From Kitasatospora setae KM-6054 (GTDB taxonomy: Bacteria; Actinomycetota; Actinomycetes; Streptomycetales; Streptomycetaceae): a stretch of 64,000 bases of DNA. Position 1 is the first letter of the stretch. The number at the start of each line of letters is the position of its first letter. The stretch lies in NCBI RefSeq assembly GCF_000269985.1, contig NC_016109.1, forward strand, positions 2,914,001-2,978,000. Reading direction: 5' to 3'. The translations under genes were made by a program, and so were the position numbers. A model generated the notes under the pieces. That model had not been told where the DNA came from, searched no databases, and worked only from the letters and a program-made list of their open reading frames with translations. This document shows positions 40,149-48,470 of this stretch, in pieces.

Positions 40149-41150
40149 TCAGGAGCCGAGAGTCGCCACCATCACGGCCTTGATGGTGTGCAGCCGGTTC
40201 TCGGCCTGGTCGAAGACCACGGAGTGGTCGGACTCGAACAGCTCGTCGGTGCACTCCAGCTCGGACATGCCGGTGAGCTCGTGCATCTGCCGGCCGACCT
40301 CGGTGCCCAGGTCGTGGAACGCGGGCAGGCAGTGCAGGAACTTGACCGCCGGGTTCCCGGTGGCGCGCACCGTCTCCATCGAGACCTGGTAGGGCTTGAG
40401 CAGCGCGATCCGCTCGGCCCAGACCTCCTTGGGCTCGCCCATCGAGACCCAGACGTCGGTGTAGAGGAAGTCCGCCCCCGCGACGCCGGCCGCCACGTCC
40501 TCGGTGAGGGTGATCCGGGCGCCGCTGGCCTCGGCCAGCGACTCGGCCGCCTTGCGGACCTCCTCGGCGGGCCAGAGCGAGGCCGGCGCGACGATCCGGA
40601 TGTCCATGCCCAGCAGCGCGCCGGTGACCAGGATCGAGTTGCCCATGTTGAAGCGGGCGTCGCCGAGGTAGACCAGGGTGGTCTCGCTCAGCGGCTTGGC
40701 GGAGTGCTCCTGGATGGTCAGCACGTCGGCCAGCAGCTGGGTGGGGTGCCACTCGTCGGTCAGGCCGTTCCAGACCGGGACGCCCGCGTGCGCGGCCAGC
40801 TCCTCGATGATCTCCTGCCCGTCGCCGCGGTACTCGATGCCGTCGAACATCCGGCCCAGCACCCGCGCGGTGTCCTTGATCGACTCCTTGTGCCCCATCT
40901 GCGACCCGGCCGGGTCCAGGTAGGTGGTGGACGCGCCCTGGTCGTGGGCGGCCACCTCGAAGGCGCAGCGGGTCCGGGTGGAGGTCTTGGCGAAGATCAA
41001 CGCGATGTTCTTGCCGCGCAGCCGGGGCTGCTCGGTGCCCGCGTACTTGGCCGCCTTCAGCTGGGCCGCCAGGTCGACCAGGTGCCGGAACTCCTGGGGA
41101 GTGAAGTCGAGCTCCTTGAGGAAGTGCCTGTTCCGGAGGTTGAACGCCAT
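40149..41150 (-). CDS. argF: Ornithine carbamoyltransferase
   Basis: 333 aa, with AGGAG six bases before the ATG. It makes citrulline from ornithine and carbamoyl phosphate. Motifs: carbamoyl-phosphate loop STRTRCAFE, then [17 protein letters not shown] and the ornithine/Cys loop HCLPAFHD. The sequence type matches the long OTCase group that includes both anabolic ArgF/ArgI and catabolic ArcB. No arginine deiminase genes are nearby and an ARG-box-like element lies upstream, which favours a biosynthetic role. Monocistronic. Confidence 0.95.
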   Translation of the reverse strand: MAFNLRNRHFLKELDFTPQEFRHLVDLAAQLKAAKYAGTEQPRLRGKNIALIFAKTSTRTRCAFEVAAHDQGASTTYLDPAGSQMGHKESIKDTARVLGRMFDGIEYRGDGQEIIEELAAHAGVPVWNGLTDEWHPTQLLADVLTIQEHSAKPLSETTLVYLGDARFNMGNSILVTGALLGMDIRIVAPASLWPAEEVRKAAESLAEASGARITLTEDVAAGVAGADFLYTDVWVSMGEPKEVWAERIALLKPYQVSMETVRATGNPAVKFLHCLPAFHDLGTEVGRQMHELTGMSELECTDELFESDHSVVFDQAENRLHTIKAVMVATLGS

Positions 41151-41190
41151 ACCGGTCTCCTGGGTCGATCAACGGACTGAGAGAGGAAGT

Positions 41191-41219
41191 GTATACGAGT
41201 AGTCGAATATTCATGCAAC
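41191..41219 (-). promoter_or_regulatory. Possible ARG box (ArgR operator) upstream of argF
   Basis: The minus strand reads TTGCATGAATATTCGACTAC and then TCGTATAC, an AT-rich island 41-69 bp before the argF start. TGAATATTCG resembles one ArgR half-palindrome. The similarity is partial. Confidence 0.4.
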
Positions 41220-41283
41220 ACTTTGATGGCCGACACGCGACCCGGGCCCGGGCACGGGGTCCGGTGCCGGGGTTCGACACCGA

Positions 41284-41311
41284 ACGTCCCGGGCGTCCCG
41301 GGCGCCCCGGG
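41284..41311. repeat. Three-copy CGTCCCGGG/CGCCCCGGG nonamer repeat
   Basis: Three tandem nine-base units just after the pnkp stop codon. May act as a weak terminator through CCCGGG self-pairing. Confidence 0.55.
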
Positions 41312-41313
41312 CG

Positions 41314-43917
41314 TCAGAGCCGGGGGTCGACCGGCTCGGACTCCAGGGCCAGCACCGCGAACACCGCCTCGTGCACCCGCCACAGCGGCTCGCCGGCCGC
41401 CAGCCGGTCCAGCGCTTCCAGGCCGAGCGCGTACTCGCGCAGGGCGAGCGAGCGCTTGTGGCCGAGCGAGCGCTGGCGCAGCCGGTCCAACTGCCGGGTG
41501 TAGTCCGGGCCGTAGATGATCCGCAGGTACTCGCGGCCGCGGACCTTCAACCCGGGCTGGACCAGCCGCCCGGAGCCGTCCCGGTGGATCGGCTCGACCG
41601 GCTTGACCACCATGCCCTCGCCGCCGGCCGCGGTCAGCTCCTCCCACCAGGCGACGGCGGCGGCGATCGAGTCCTCGTCCTCGGTGTCGACCGCCATCCG
41701 CCCGGTGCGGTGCAGCACCGGCGCGCCGCCCGCCTCCTCCGCGCGCCGCCGGTCGGCGTCGACCAGCCGGTCGATCAGCGCGAGGTGCTCGGTGTGCGGG
41801 CGCAGCGCGAGGTTGGCACCCTCGGCGGCGAGCAGCTGGAACGGGGCCAGCCGGATGCCGTCGAGGCCCTCGGTCGGCCAGCAGTAGCGCTGGTACGCCT
41901 CGACGAAGGCCCGGGCGTCGGCGGCGCGCTCCTGCTGGAGGCCGGTCAGCTCCGCCACGTCCAGCCCGCGGGCGGCGGCCCGGGAGAGGGCGTCGAGCGC
42001 GGTGGGCAGGGCGGCGCCGGCGGCCGCGCCGACGGCGGCGTACTGGCGGCGCAGCAGCTCGACCGCCTTGAGCGACCAGGGCATCAGCTCGGCGTCCAGC
42101 AGCAGCCAGCCGGTGCCGAGTTCGTCGAACAGGCCGGTGTCCTCGGCGGCGGCCCGGACCCGGTCGAGGACCGCGTCGGTGAGCTGCCGGTCGTCGAGGA
42201 AGGCCCGGCCGGTCCTGGTCCAGATCGCGCCGGGGCCGGGCAGGCCGAAGCGCTTGTCCAGGGCGGCCTCGTCCCGGGCGACCAGGACGACGGCCCGCGA
42301 GCCCATGTGCTTCTCCTCGCAGACCAACTGCCGCACCCCGTCCTGCCGGTAGGCGAGGAACGCCTCCTCCGGGTGTTCCAGCAGGCCCTCGCGCCGGGCG
42401 GTCGGCGAGGGGGCCATGGTGGGCGGCAGGTAGGCGAGCAGCCGCGGGTCGAGCGCGAAGCGGCTCATCACCTCCAGCGCGGCGGCGGCGTTCTCCTCCC
42501 GGACGGCGACGTTGCCGAGCCTGGCGGTCTCCACCACCCGGCGGCCGGCCACGTCGGCCAGGTCGAGCGGGCGGCCCTCGCGGCCGCCGGGCGCGTCGGT
42601 GCGCATCGGGCGGACCGGCTCGTACCACTCCCGCTCGGCCGGGACGGCGACGACCTCCCGCTCCGGGTAGCGCAGCGCGGTCAGGCTGCCGCCGAACACG
42701 CAGCCGGTGTCCAGGCAGATGGTGTTGTTGAGGAAGCTCGCCACCGGCACCGGGGTGTGGCCGTAGACCACCAGGGCGCGGCCGCGGTACTCCTCGGCCC
42801 ACGGGTAGCGCACCGGCAGGCCGTACTCGTCGGTCTCGCCGGTGGTGTCGCCGTACAGCGCGTGCGAGCGGACCCGGCCGGAGGCCCGGCCGTGGTACTT
42901 CTCCGGCAGGCCGGCGTGGCAGACCACCAGCGCGCCGCCGTCCAGCAGGTAGTGGCTGACCAGGCCGCGCATGAACTCCCGGACCCGGGCCCGGAACTCG
43001 TCGCTCTCGGCGGACAGCTGGTCGATCGACTCCCGCAGGCCGTGCGAGACGGTGACCTTGCGGCCGCCCATCCAGCGGCCCAGCTTGTTCTCGTGGTTGC
43101 CGGGGACGCAGAGGGCGTGGCCGGCCCCGACCATGCCCATCACCAGGCGCAGCACGCCCGGCGTGTCCGGGCCGCGGTCGACCAGGTCGCCGACGAACAC
43201 CGCGGTGCGGCCCTCGGGGTGCGCGGCGTCGACGGCGCGCCCCTGCTCGTCGCGGGTGACCGCGTAGCCGAGCCGGCCGAGCAGGGTCTCCAGCTCGGAA
43301 CGGCAGCCGTGGATGTCGCCGACGATGTCGAACGGGCCGGTCAGGTGCCGCAGGTCGTTGAACCGCTTCTCCGGGACGATCTCGGCGTGCTCGACCTCCT
43401 CGACGCCGCGCAGCACGTGCACCTTGCGGAAGCCCTCGCGCTCCAGCCCGCGCAGCGAACGGCGCAGGTCCCGCTGGTGGCGGGGGATCACGTGCGCGGG
43501 CAGCTGCCGGTCCGGCCGGGCCCGGTTGCGCTCGGCGCACACCTCGGCCGGGACGTCCAGCACGATGGCGATCGGCAGCACGTGGTGCTCCCGGGCGATC
43601 GCGACCAGCGCCCGGCGGGCGTGGTCCTGGACGTTGGTGGCGTCGACCACGGTGCGCCGGCCCGCCGCGAGCCGCTTGCCGACGATGTAGTGCAGCACGT
43701 CGAAGGCGTCGGCGGAGGCGGACTGGTCGTTCTCGTCGTCGGCGACCAGGCCCCGGCAGAAGTCGGAGGAGACCACCTCGGTGGGCTTGAAGTGCTTGCG
43801 GGCGAAGCTGGACTTGCCGGAGCCGGTGCTGCCGATCAGCACCACCAGCGAGACGTCGGTGACGGGCAGTCGGCGACCCGCCCGGTCGGGGGTCGTCTCC
43901 GGGGTTTCGGTGCTCAT
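41314..43917 (-). CDS. pnkp: Pnkp, trifunctional RNA-repair kinase-phosphatase-ligase
   Basis: 867 aa. Three domains: 5' polynucleotide kinase with P-loop GSTGSGKSSFARK (about 28-40); a calcineurin-type 2',3'-phosphatase with VGDIHGCRSE, VFVGDLVDRGPD, VPGNHENK and VVCHAGLPEKY (about 200-450); and a C-terminal adenylyltransferase/ligase with motif-I lysine about 536 in CEEKHMGSRA. This is the architecture of bacterial Pnkp, which heals and seals cut tRNAs together with Hen1. Its ATG overlaps the hen1 stop by four bases (ATGA), so the pair is translationally coupled. Confidence 0.95.
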   Translation of the reverse strand: MSTETPETTPDRAGRRLPVTDVSLVVLIGSTGSGKSSFARKHFKPTEVVSSDFCRGLVADDENDQSASADAFDVLHYIVGKRLAAGRRTVVDATNVQDHARRALVAIAREHHVLPIAIVLDVPAEVCAERNRARPDRQLPAHVIPRHQRDLRRSLRGLEREGFRKVHVLRGVEEVEHAEIVPEKRFNDLRHLTGPFDIVGDIHGCRSELETLLGRLGYAVTRDEQGRAVDAAHPEGRTAVFVGDLVDRGPDTPGVLRLVMGMVGAGHALCVPGNHENKLGRWMGGRKVTVSHGLRESIDQLSAESDEFRARVREFMRGLVSHYLLDGGALVVCHAGLPEKYHGRASGRVRSHALYGDTTGETDEYGLPVRYPWAEEYRGRALVVYGHTPVPVASFLNNTICLDTGCVFGGSLTALRYPEREVVAVPAEREWYEPVRPMRTDAPGGREGRPLDLADVAGRRVVETARLGNVAVREENAAAALEVMSRFALDPRLLAYLPPTMAPSPTARREGLLEHPEEAFLAYRQDGVRQLVCEEKHMGSRAVVLVARDEAALDKRFGLPGPGAIWTRTGRAFLDDRQLTDAVLDRVRAAAEDTGLFDELGTGWLLLDAELMPWSLKAVELLRRQYAAVGAAAGAALPTALDALSRAAARGLDVAELTGLQQERAADARAFVEAYQRYCWPTEGLDGIRLAPFQLLAAEGANLALRPHTEHLALIDRLVDADRRRAEEAGGAPVLHRTGRMAVDTEDEDSIAAAVAWWEELTAAGGEGMVVKPVEPIHRDGSGRLVQPGLKVRGREYLRIIYGPDYTRQLDRLRQRSLGHKRSLALREYALGLEALDRLAAGEPLWRVHEAVFAVLALESEPVDPRL

Positions 43918-45521
43918 CGGTGGGCGCTCCCTTCCGGGGCGGTGGTGGTGGCTTCAGGGGTGTCCGCCGCCTCGGCGGCGAGGCGGAAGTGGGCGAGCTG
44001 GGTGGGCGCCCCGACCTCGGGGTCGAGCGGGCCGACCGGTTCGAGGTCGACGGTGTACCCGTACGTCCCGGCGACCTGGCGCGCCCAGGCCGCGAACTCG
44101 GCGCGGCTCCACTCGAAGCGGTGGTCGTCGTGCCGCATCCGCCCGGCGGGCAGGGTCTCCCAGCGCACGTTGTACTCGGCGTTCGGGGTGGTGACCACGA
44201 CCGCGGCGGGCCGGGCCGCACCGAACACCGCGTACTCCAGCGCGGGCAGCCGGGGCAGGTCCAGGTGCTCGACGACCTCGCACAGCACCGCCGCGTCGTA
44301 CCCCTTCAACCGGGCGTCGGTGTACGTCAGCGCGCCCTGGACCAGCTTGACCCGGCGGGCCTGGCGCTCCGGCAGCCGGTCCAGCCGGAGCCGGCGGGCG
44401 GCGATCGTCAGCGCGCGGGAGGACACGTCGACACCGAGCACCTCGGTGACCCGCGGCTCCTTGAGCAGCGCGCCCACCAACTCGCCCTGCCCGCAGCCCA
44501 GGTCGAGCACCCTGGCCGCGCCGGTGCGGGCCAGCGCCGCCAGGATCGCCGCCCGCCGCTGCGCGGCCAGCGACCCGCCGCGCTCGGCGTCCGCGGCCGG
44601 GCCGACCGTCTCGGCGGGCCCGGCCGGCCCGGCCTCCGCGCCCTCGACGCCTTCCACCGCCTCCCCGGCCTCCCCTGCCTCCCCGACCTCCGGAGCCTCC
44701 GGGACGTCCGGGACGGCGTTGTCGATCTCCTCGGCCTCGCGGTCGTCGGCCTCGGCCAGGCGGGCCAGGGCGAGGCGTTCCATCGCGAGCCTGGTCAGCG
44801 ACCAGCGGCGGGAGAGGTAGCGGCGGGCGATCAGGGCCTGTTCGGGGTGGTCGGCGAGCCAGCCCTGGCCGGCCGCGAGCAGCTTGTCGACCTCGTCGGG
44901 GGCGACCCAGTAGTGCTTGGACCCGTCGAGGACGGGCAGCAGCACGTAGAGGTGCTGCAGCGCGTCGGCGAGCCGCAGGGTGCCGGTCAGTTCGAGCCGG
45001 ACGTACCGGGAGTCGCCCCACTCGGGGAAGGCTTCGTCGAGCGGGACGGGCCGCGCGTCGACCTGCCAGCCCAACGGGGCGAACAGCCGCTCCACCAGCT
45101 CGGGTCCCTCCGCACCGGCCACCGGGACGGCGGGCAGTCCGATCCGCAGCGGGATGGCCCGACCGGGCAGCTCGGGGCGGTGCACGCACTCGCCCTTCAT
45201 CGCGGACCGGTAGACCGTGCGCAGCGCCACCGCGAGCAGCGAGGAGGCGGCGTACGGGCGGTCGTTGACGTACTGGGCGAGCGCGTGGTCGGGCGAGCCG
45301 GACCGGCCCTTGCCGCGCCCCTGGCGGAGCAGCGCGGCGGGGTCGACCTCCAGCAGCAGCGCGGCCGTGCAGACCTGCTCCCCGCTCTCGGGGTAGAAGA
45401 CGTGCGCGGTGCCGTGCGTGGTGGCGAACCGCTGCACCTTGTCAGGATGCTTGTGCAGCAGGAAGCCCAGGTCGGAGGCGGGGTTCTCGGCGGTGCCGGT
45501 AGTGGAGATCGATACGAACAC
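43914..45521 (-). CDS. hen1: Hen1, 3'-terminal RNA ribose 2'-O-methyltransferase
   Basis: 535 aa from a GTG start (MFVSISTTGTAENPASDLGF, the family N-terminus). The N-terminal half is the Hen1-specific Pnkp-binding and ligase-activating region. An acidic Glu/Ala/Gly linker (about 258-316) separates it from the methyltransferase domain: SAM loop VLDLGCGQGELV, metal-binding EVVEHLD, TTPNAEYN and MRHDDHRFEWSR. The enzyme methylates the 2'-OH at the break before ligation so the repaired RNA resists recutting. It is first in the hen1-pnkp operon. Confidence 0.95.
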   Translation of the reverse strand: MFVSISTTGTAENPASDLGFLLHKHPDKVQRFATTHGTAHVFYPESGEQVCTAALLLEVDPAALLRQGRGKGRSGSPDHALAQYVNDRPYAASSLLAVALRTVYRSAMKGECVHRPELPGRAIPLRIGLPAVPVAGAEGPELVERLFAPLGWQVDARPVPLDEAFPEWGDSRYVRLELTGTLRLADALQHLYVLLPVLDGSKHYWVAPDEVDKLLAAGQGWLADHPEQALIARRYLSRRWSLTRLAMERLALARLAEADDREAEEIDNAVPDVPEAPEVGEAGEAGEAVEGVEGAEAGPAGPAETVGPAADAERGGSLAAQRRAAILAALARTGAARVLDLGCGQGELVGALLKEPRVTEVLGVDVSSRALTIAARRLRLDRLPERQARRVKLVQGALTYTDARLKGYDAAVLCEVVEHLDLPRLPALEYAVFGAARPAAVVVTTPNAEYNVRWETLPAGRMRHDDHRFEWSRAEFAAWARQVAGTYGYTVDLEPVGPLDPEVGAPTQLAHFRLAAEAADTPEATTTAPEGSAHR

Positions 45522-45622
45522 CCGGTCGAGTATGACTCGCGGGCCGGTACGGGGCCATCAGGTTTCGTCCGCCCGGTGAGCGTGTTGGTCAGTCCTCGGC
45601 CCGATTGGTTACGGTGCGGGAT

Positions 45623-46612
45623 GTGACTGCTGAAACCTCCACTCCCGCAAGCGGCGCGGTGGCCGCCGGCCTGGCGACCATCGCCGCCGACGGCACCGTC
45701 CTCGACACCTGGTTCCCCGCGCCCGAGCTGGCCGCCGCTCCGGGCCCGTCCGGCACCGCCCGGCTGAGCGCCGAGGAGGCCGAGCGGGCGCTCGGCCCGG
45801 GCGCCGCCGAGGCGCTCCGCACCGACGCCCGGCGCGGCGTCGAGGTGGTGGCGGTGCGCACCGTGATCTCCTCCCTGGACGAGAAGCCGCTGGACGCGCA
45901 CGACGTCTACCTCCGGCTGCACCTGCTCTCCGCCCGCCTGGTGAAGCCGCACGGCCAGAACCTGGACGGCCTCTTCGGCCTGCTGGCGAACGTCGCCTGG
46001 ACGTCGATCGGCCCGACCCCGGTCGCCAACGTGGAGCAGGCCCGGCTGGCGGTGCGCGCCCAGGGCGGGCAGCTCGCCCTGTACGGCATCGACAAGTTCC
46101 CCCGGATGACCGACTACGTGGCGCCGTCCGGCGTCCGGATCGCCCACGCCGACCGGGTGCGCCTGGGCGCGCACCTGGCCGAGGGCACCACGGTGATGCA
46201 CGAGGGCTTCGTCAACTTCAACGCCGGCACCCTGGGCACCTCGATGGTCGAGGGCCGGATCAGCGCGGGTGTCGTCGTGGGCGACCACAGCGACATCGGC
46301 GGCGGCGCCTCGATCATGGGCACCCTGTCCGGTGGCGGCAAGCAGGTCGTCTCGGTGGGCGAGCGCTGCCTGCTGGGCGCCAACGCGGGCATCGGCATCT
46401 CGCTCGGCAACGACTGCGTGGTCGAGGCCGGCCTGTACGTCACCGCCGGCACCCGGGTCACCGCGCCGGACGGCTCGGTGGCCAAGGCGGTGGAGCTGTC
46501 CGGCCAGGACAACCTGCTGTTCCGCCGCAACTCGCAGACCGGCGCGGTCGAGGTGATCGCCCGCTCCGGTTCGTGGGGCGGTCTGAACGCGGACCTGCAC
46601 TCGCACAACTGA
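45623..46612 (+). CDS. dapD: Tetrahydrodipicolinate N-succinyltransferase
   Basis: About 329 aa from the GTG giving [13 protein letters not shown]; in-frame GTG 45614 and TTG 45605 are alternatives. The enzyme commits lysine/meso-DAP biosynthesis in the succinylase branch. A left-handed beta-helix is visible as hexapeptide repeats from [15 protein letters not shown] through [15 protein letters not shown] to [15 protein letters not shown]. The actinobacterial trimeric DapD family has this length. It is divergent from hen1 and ends at a GC-rich hairpin. Confidence 0.92.
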   Translation: MTAETSTPASGAVAAGLATIAADGTVLDTWFPAPELAAAPGPSGTARLSAEEAERALGPGAAEALRTDARRGVEVVAVRTVISSLDEKPLDAHDVYLRLHLLSARLVKPHGQNLDGLFGLLANVAWTSIGPTPVANVEQARLAVRAQGGQLALYGIDKFPRMTDYVAPSGVRIAHADRVRLGAHLAEGTTVMHEGFVNFNAGTLGTSMVEGRISAGVVVGDHSDIGGGASIMGTLSGGGKQVVSVGERCLLGANAGIGISLGNDCVVEAGLYVTAGTRVTAPDGSVAKAVELSGQDNLLFRRNSQTGAVEVIARSGSWGGLNADLHSHN

Positions 46613-46943
46613 CCTCCTGTCAGGTGGTTCTCCCCGGACGGCCGGTGCCTGCTCCCCAGCAGCCCGGCCGTCCGGCTTTCCCGCTTCCGACGCTCCGACT
46701 CCACTCCCGCCCCGGCCGGGGCCTCGACGCACGCACACGCACGCACGCGTGGTCGACCGACCGGGTGCCGTAGCCGAGCGGGGGCGGGCCCCGCAAACTC
46801 GGCTCACTCCTGGGGCTGACCGGGCCCGCGGGTTGGACCTCAACGGGTGGTCCGGGGTGACCGCGCGCGGCGGGAACTCGTTGGACCGGCGGCGCCGACC
46901 CCCGGCGCCTCACACCGCACCACCGAGTTGAAGGGGCCCCCTC
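46613..46943. other. Intergenic region dapD to the small ORF at 46944
   Basis: 331 bp containing the dapD terminator and a short (ACGC)n/(ACAC) tract around 46728-46747. The stop-side end of the minus-strand DUF6099-like frame reaches 46910. No convincing gene otherwise. Confidence 0.5.
46634..46675 (+). terminator. dapD terminator
   Basis: CCGGACGGCCGG (46634-46645) pairs with CCGGCCGTCCGG (46664-46675) across an 18-base loop, followed by CTTTC, about 20 bp past the stop. Confidence 0.7.
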
Positions 46944-47812
46944 ATGTCCGAGCCCTGGACCGAGCCGCCCGCCGCGGACACCGCGGACACCGCCGCGGGC
47001 GGCGCGCCCGCGACCTCGAAGTCGCTGCTGGAGCAGATGCAGGAGCTGCTCGCCTCGATCAACACCGACCTGGCCGGACTCGACTCCGACCTGCGCTCCT
47101 CCGCCTCCCGCGGCGGGCAGGACGCCCCGGTCGACGGATCGCCCCGCAGCTGAGCGCCGCGCGCCACCGGGACCGGCGGGCCCAGCGGGATCACGAGCCT
47201 CGGCTCCTCCCGCCGGGCCCCGCCCACCACCTCCGCTCCTCCCGGCTCCTCCGGTTCCTCCGGCCCCTCCGGTCCTTCCCGCCCGCCCCGCTCTCCCCGC
47301 TCACCGTCCGGGGCCCGCGCACCGGTCGGCCCGCGCTGCTCGCGCAGCAGCCCGGCGACCAGGTCGCGGCACTCGGAGCCGGCGTCCAGTCCGTCGATGC
47401 AGCTCCAGTACAGGCTCTCGGTGTCGGCCCCGCAGGCGAGCACCACCAGGCTCTCGTTCATCTCCCCCAGCAGCAGGGCGAGTTCGGTGAGCACCGGCTC
47501 CAGCTCGCCGAGCGTGCCGAACCGGTCGACCAGCGTCGGGCCGGTCCACTCCGGGTACACCCCGACCGGGCCGCCGGGCAGGTCGTCCAGGCCGGGTTCG
47601 GGCGGCTGGCGCAGGCAGCTCGCGGTGTGCGCGCCGGCCTCGCCGAGCAGTTGTCCGAGGGTGGCGGAGACCTCCTCGTCGTGGTCGGCGATCCGGGCTC
47701 CGACCGCCTCGGTGAGCAGCCCGGCCTGCCAGGCCTCGTGCAGGATGTCGCCGGCCGTCCGGGCCTCGGCCAGGGCGTGCCGAACGGTCTTGATCAGTCG
47801 CAGCGCGTCCAT
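46910..47812 (-). CDS. DUF6099-like protein with long low-complexity tail
   Basis: 300 aa from the ATG giving MDALRLIKTVRHALAEAR, with GAGGGGAG upstream. The first 155 residues resemble a streptomycete helical family (DUF6099) of unknown function; a motif near LALLLGEMNESLVVLACG and WSCIDGLDAG is typical. Beyond residue 160 it becomes Glu/Gly/Pro-rich and Ser-rich, with no domain recognised. Relatives are usually about 160 aa, so the tail may be strain-specific or reflect a lost stop codon. The tail overlaps the antisense small ORF at 46944. Confidence 0.65.
   Translation of the reverse strand: MDALRLIKTVRHALAEARTAGDILHEAWQAGLLTEAVGARIADHDEEVSATLGQLLGEAGAHTASCLRQPPEPGLDDLPGGPVGVYPEWTGPTLVDRFGTLGELEPVLTELALLLGEMNESLVVLACGADTESLYWSCIDGLDAGSECRDLVAGLLREQRGPTGARAPDGERGERGGREGPEGPEEPEEPGGAEVVGGARREEPRLVIPLGPPVPVARGAQLRGDPSTGASCPPREAEERRSESSPARSVLIEASSSCICSSSDFEVAGAPPAAVSAVSAAGGSVQGSDMRGPLQLGGAV
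46944..47153 (+). CDS. Small acidic helical protein (hypothetical)
   Basis: 69 aa beginning MSEPWTEPPAADTADTA, with almost every codon ending in G or C, as expected for a real gene here. A central amphipathic helix (SLLEQMQELLASINTDLAGL) is flanked by disordered Ala/Ser-rich ends. No family recognised. It lies wholly antisense to the low-complexity tail of the DUF6099-like gene; at most one of the two overlapping stretches is likely to be strongly conserved. A weak GGGG-type ribosome-binding site precedes it. Confidence 0.45.
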   Translation: MSEPWTEPPAADTADTAAGGAPATSKSLLEQMQELLASINTDLAGLDSDLRSSASRGGQDAPVDGSPRS

Positions 47813-48113
47813 GGAGCGCTCCCCTCGTCCACCGCCGCCGTCCTTCGGCGGTCGGTCACGGGGATCAGCGTGCCGCCGGTGCCCGGCCCGCTCCCAACGA
47901 GTTCGGCGACCCTGTGGACAACCCGGCCCTGTGGACAACCGGGGTCCCCCGGGAGGGGGAATTCCGGCTGATTTCCGGCTCCCCCGGGAATCGATCCGGA
48001 CAGTCCCTGCCGACCAGGCACCCCGACCGACCAGCCAGCCAGCCGACCAGCCAGCCAGCCGACCAGCCAGCAGGCCAACCAGCAGGCCAACCAGCAGGCC
48101 AACCGACCGACCG
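47813..48113. other. Intergenic region DUF6099-like gene to mazG
   Basis: 301 bp. The left part should carry the promoter of the DUF6099-like gene; the right part is the tandem repeat array. No gene or clear terminator hairpin was found. Confidence 0.5.
48023..48112. repeat. Tandem CCAG/CCGA array and three 12-bp repeats
   Basis: About 46 bp of CCAG/CCGA tetranucleotides are followed by three perfect copies of AGCAGGCCAACC (48069-48104), directly after the mazG stop. The minus strand is correspondingly G-rich. Confidence 0.85.
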
Positions 48114-48470
48114 CTACGGCGCCGGGAACCTGCTCTCGTTGCGCTCGATCTTCTCCGCCAGCGCCTGCAGCGGGTCCACCTCCAGCACCGTGCAGAGCTG
48201 GAGCAGGTAGGCCAGCACGTCGGCCACCTCGTCGTGGACCCGGTGTGCCGCCTCCGCGTCCGCCATCACGCCAGCGGCCTGTTCGGGCGTCAACCACTGG
48301 AAGATCTCCAGCAGTTCGCCGGCCTCCACGGTCAGCGCCGCGACCAGGTTCTTCGGGGTGTGGTACTGCTGCCAGTCCCGGGCGGCCGCGAACTCGGCCA
48401 GCCGCCGCTGCAGTTCGGGCACCGTCAGCTCTTCGGCCGGGTTCTCGGCCCGGTTCTCGTGCTCGCTCAT
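48114..48470 (-). CDS. MazG-like nucleotide pyrophosphohydrolase
   Basis: 118 aa. All-alpha NTP-PPase fold with the metal-binding signature EAGELLEIFQWL (ExxE) and VHDEVADVLAYLLQL (ExxD). It hydrolyses nucleoside triphosphates, usually noncanonical ones such as 5-methyl-dCTP, to monophosphates. Its ATG overlaps the AAA-ATPase stop by four bases (ATGA), which couples the two genes. That pairing is unusual for a housekeeping house-cleaning enzyme. Confidence 0.9.
   Translation of the reverse strand: MSEHENRAENPAEELTVPELQRRLAEFAAARDWQQYHTPKNLVAALTVEAGELLEIFQWLTPEQAAGVMADAEAAHRVHDEVADVLAYLLQLCTVLEVDPLQALAEKIERNESRFPAP

Noticed and set aside
46994..47300. Pyrimidine-rich CTCCTCCGG tracts considered as a regulatory or VNTR element
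   Set aside because: They are explained as the complement of the Glu/Gly/Pro-rich tail of the DUF6099-like frame; no regular unit is conserved.
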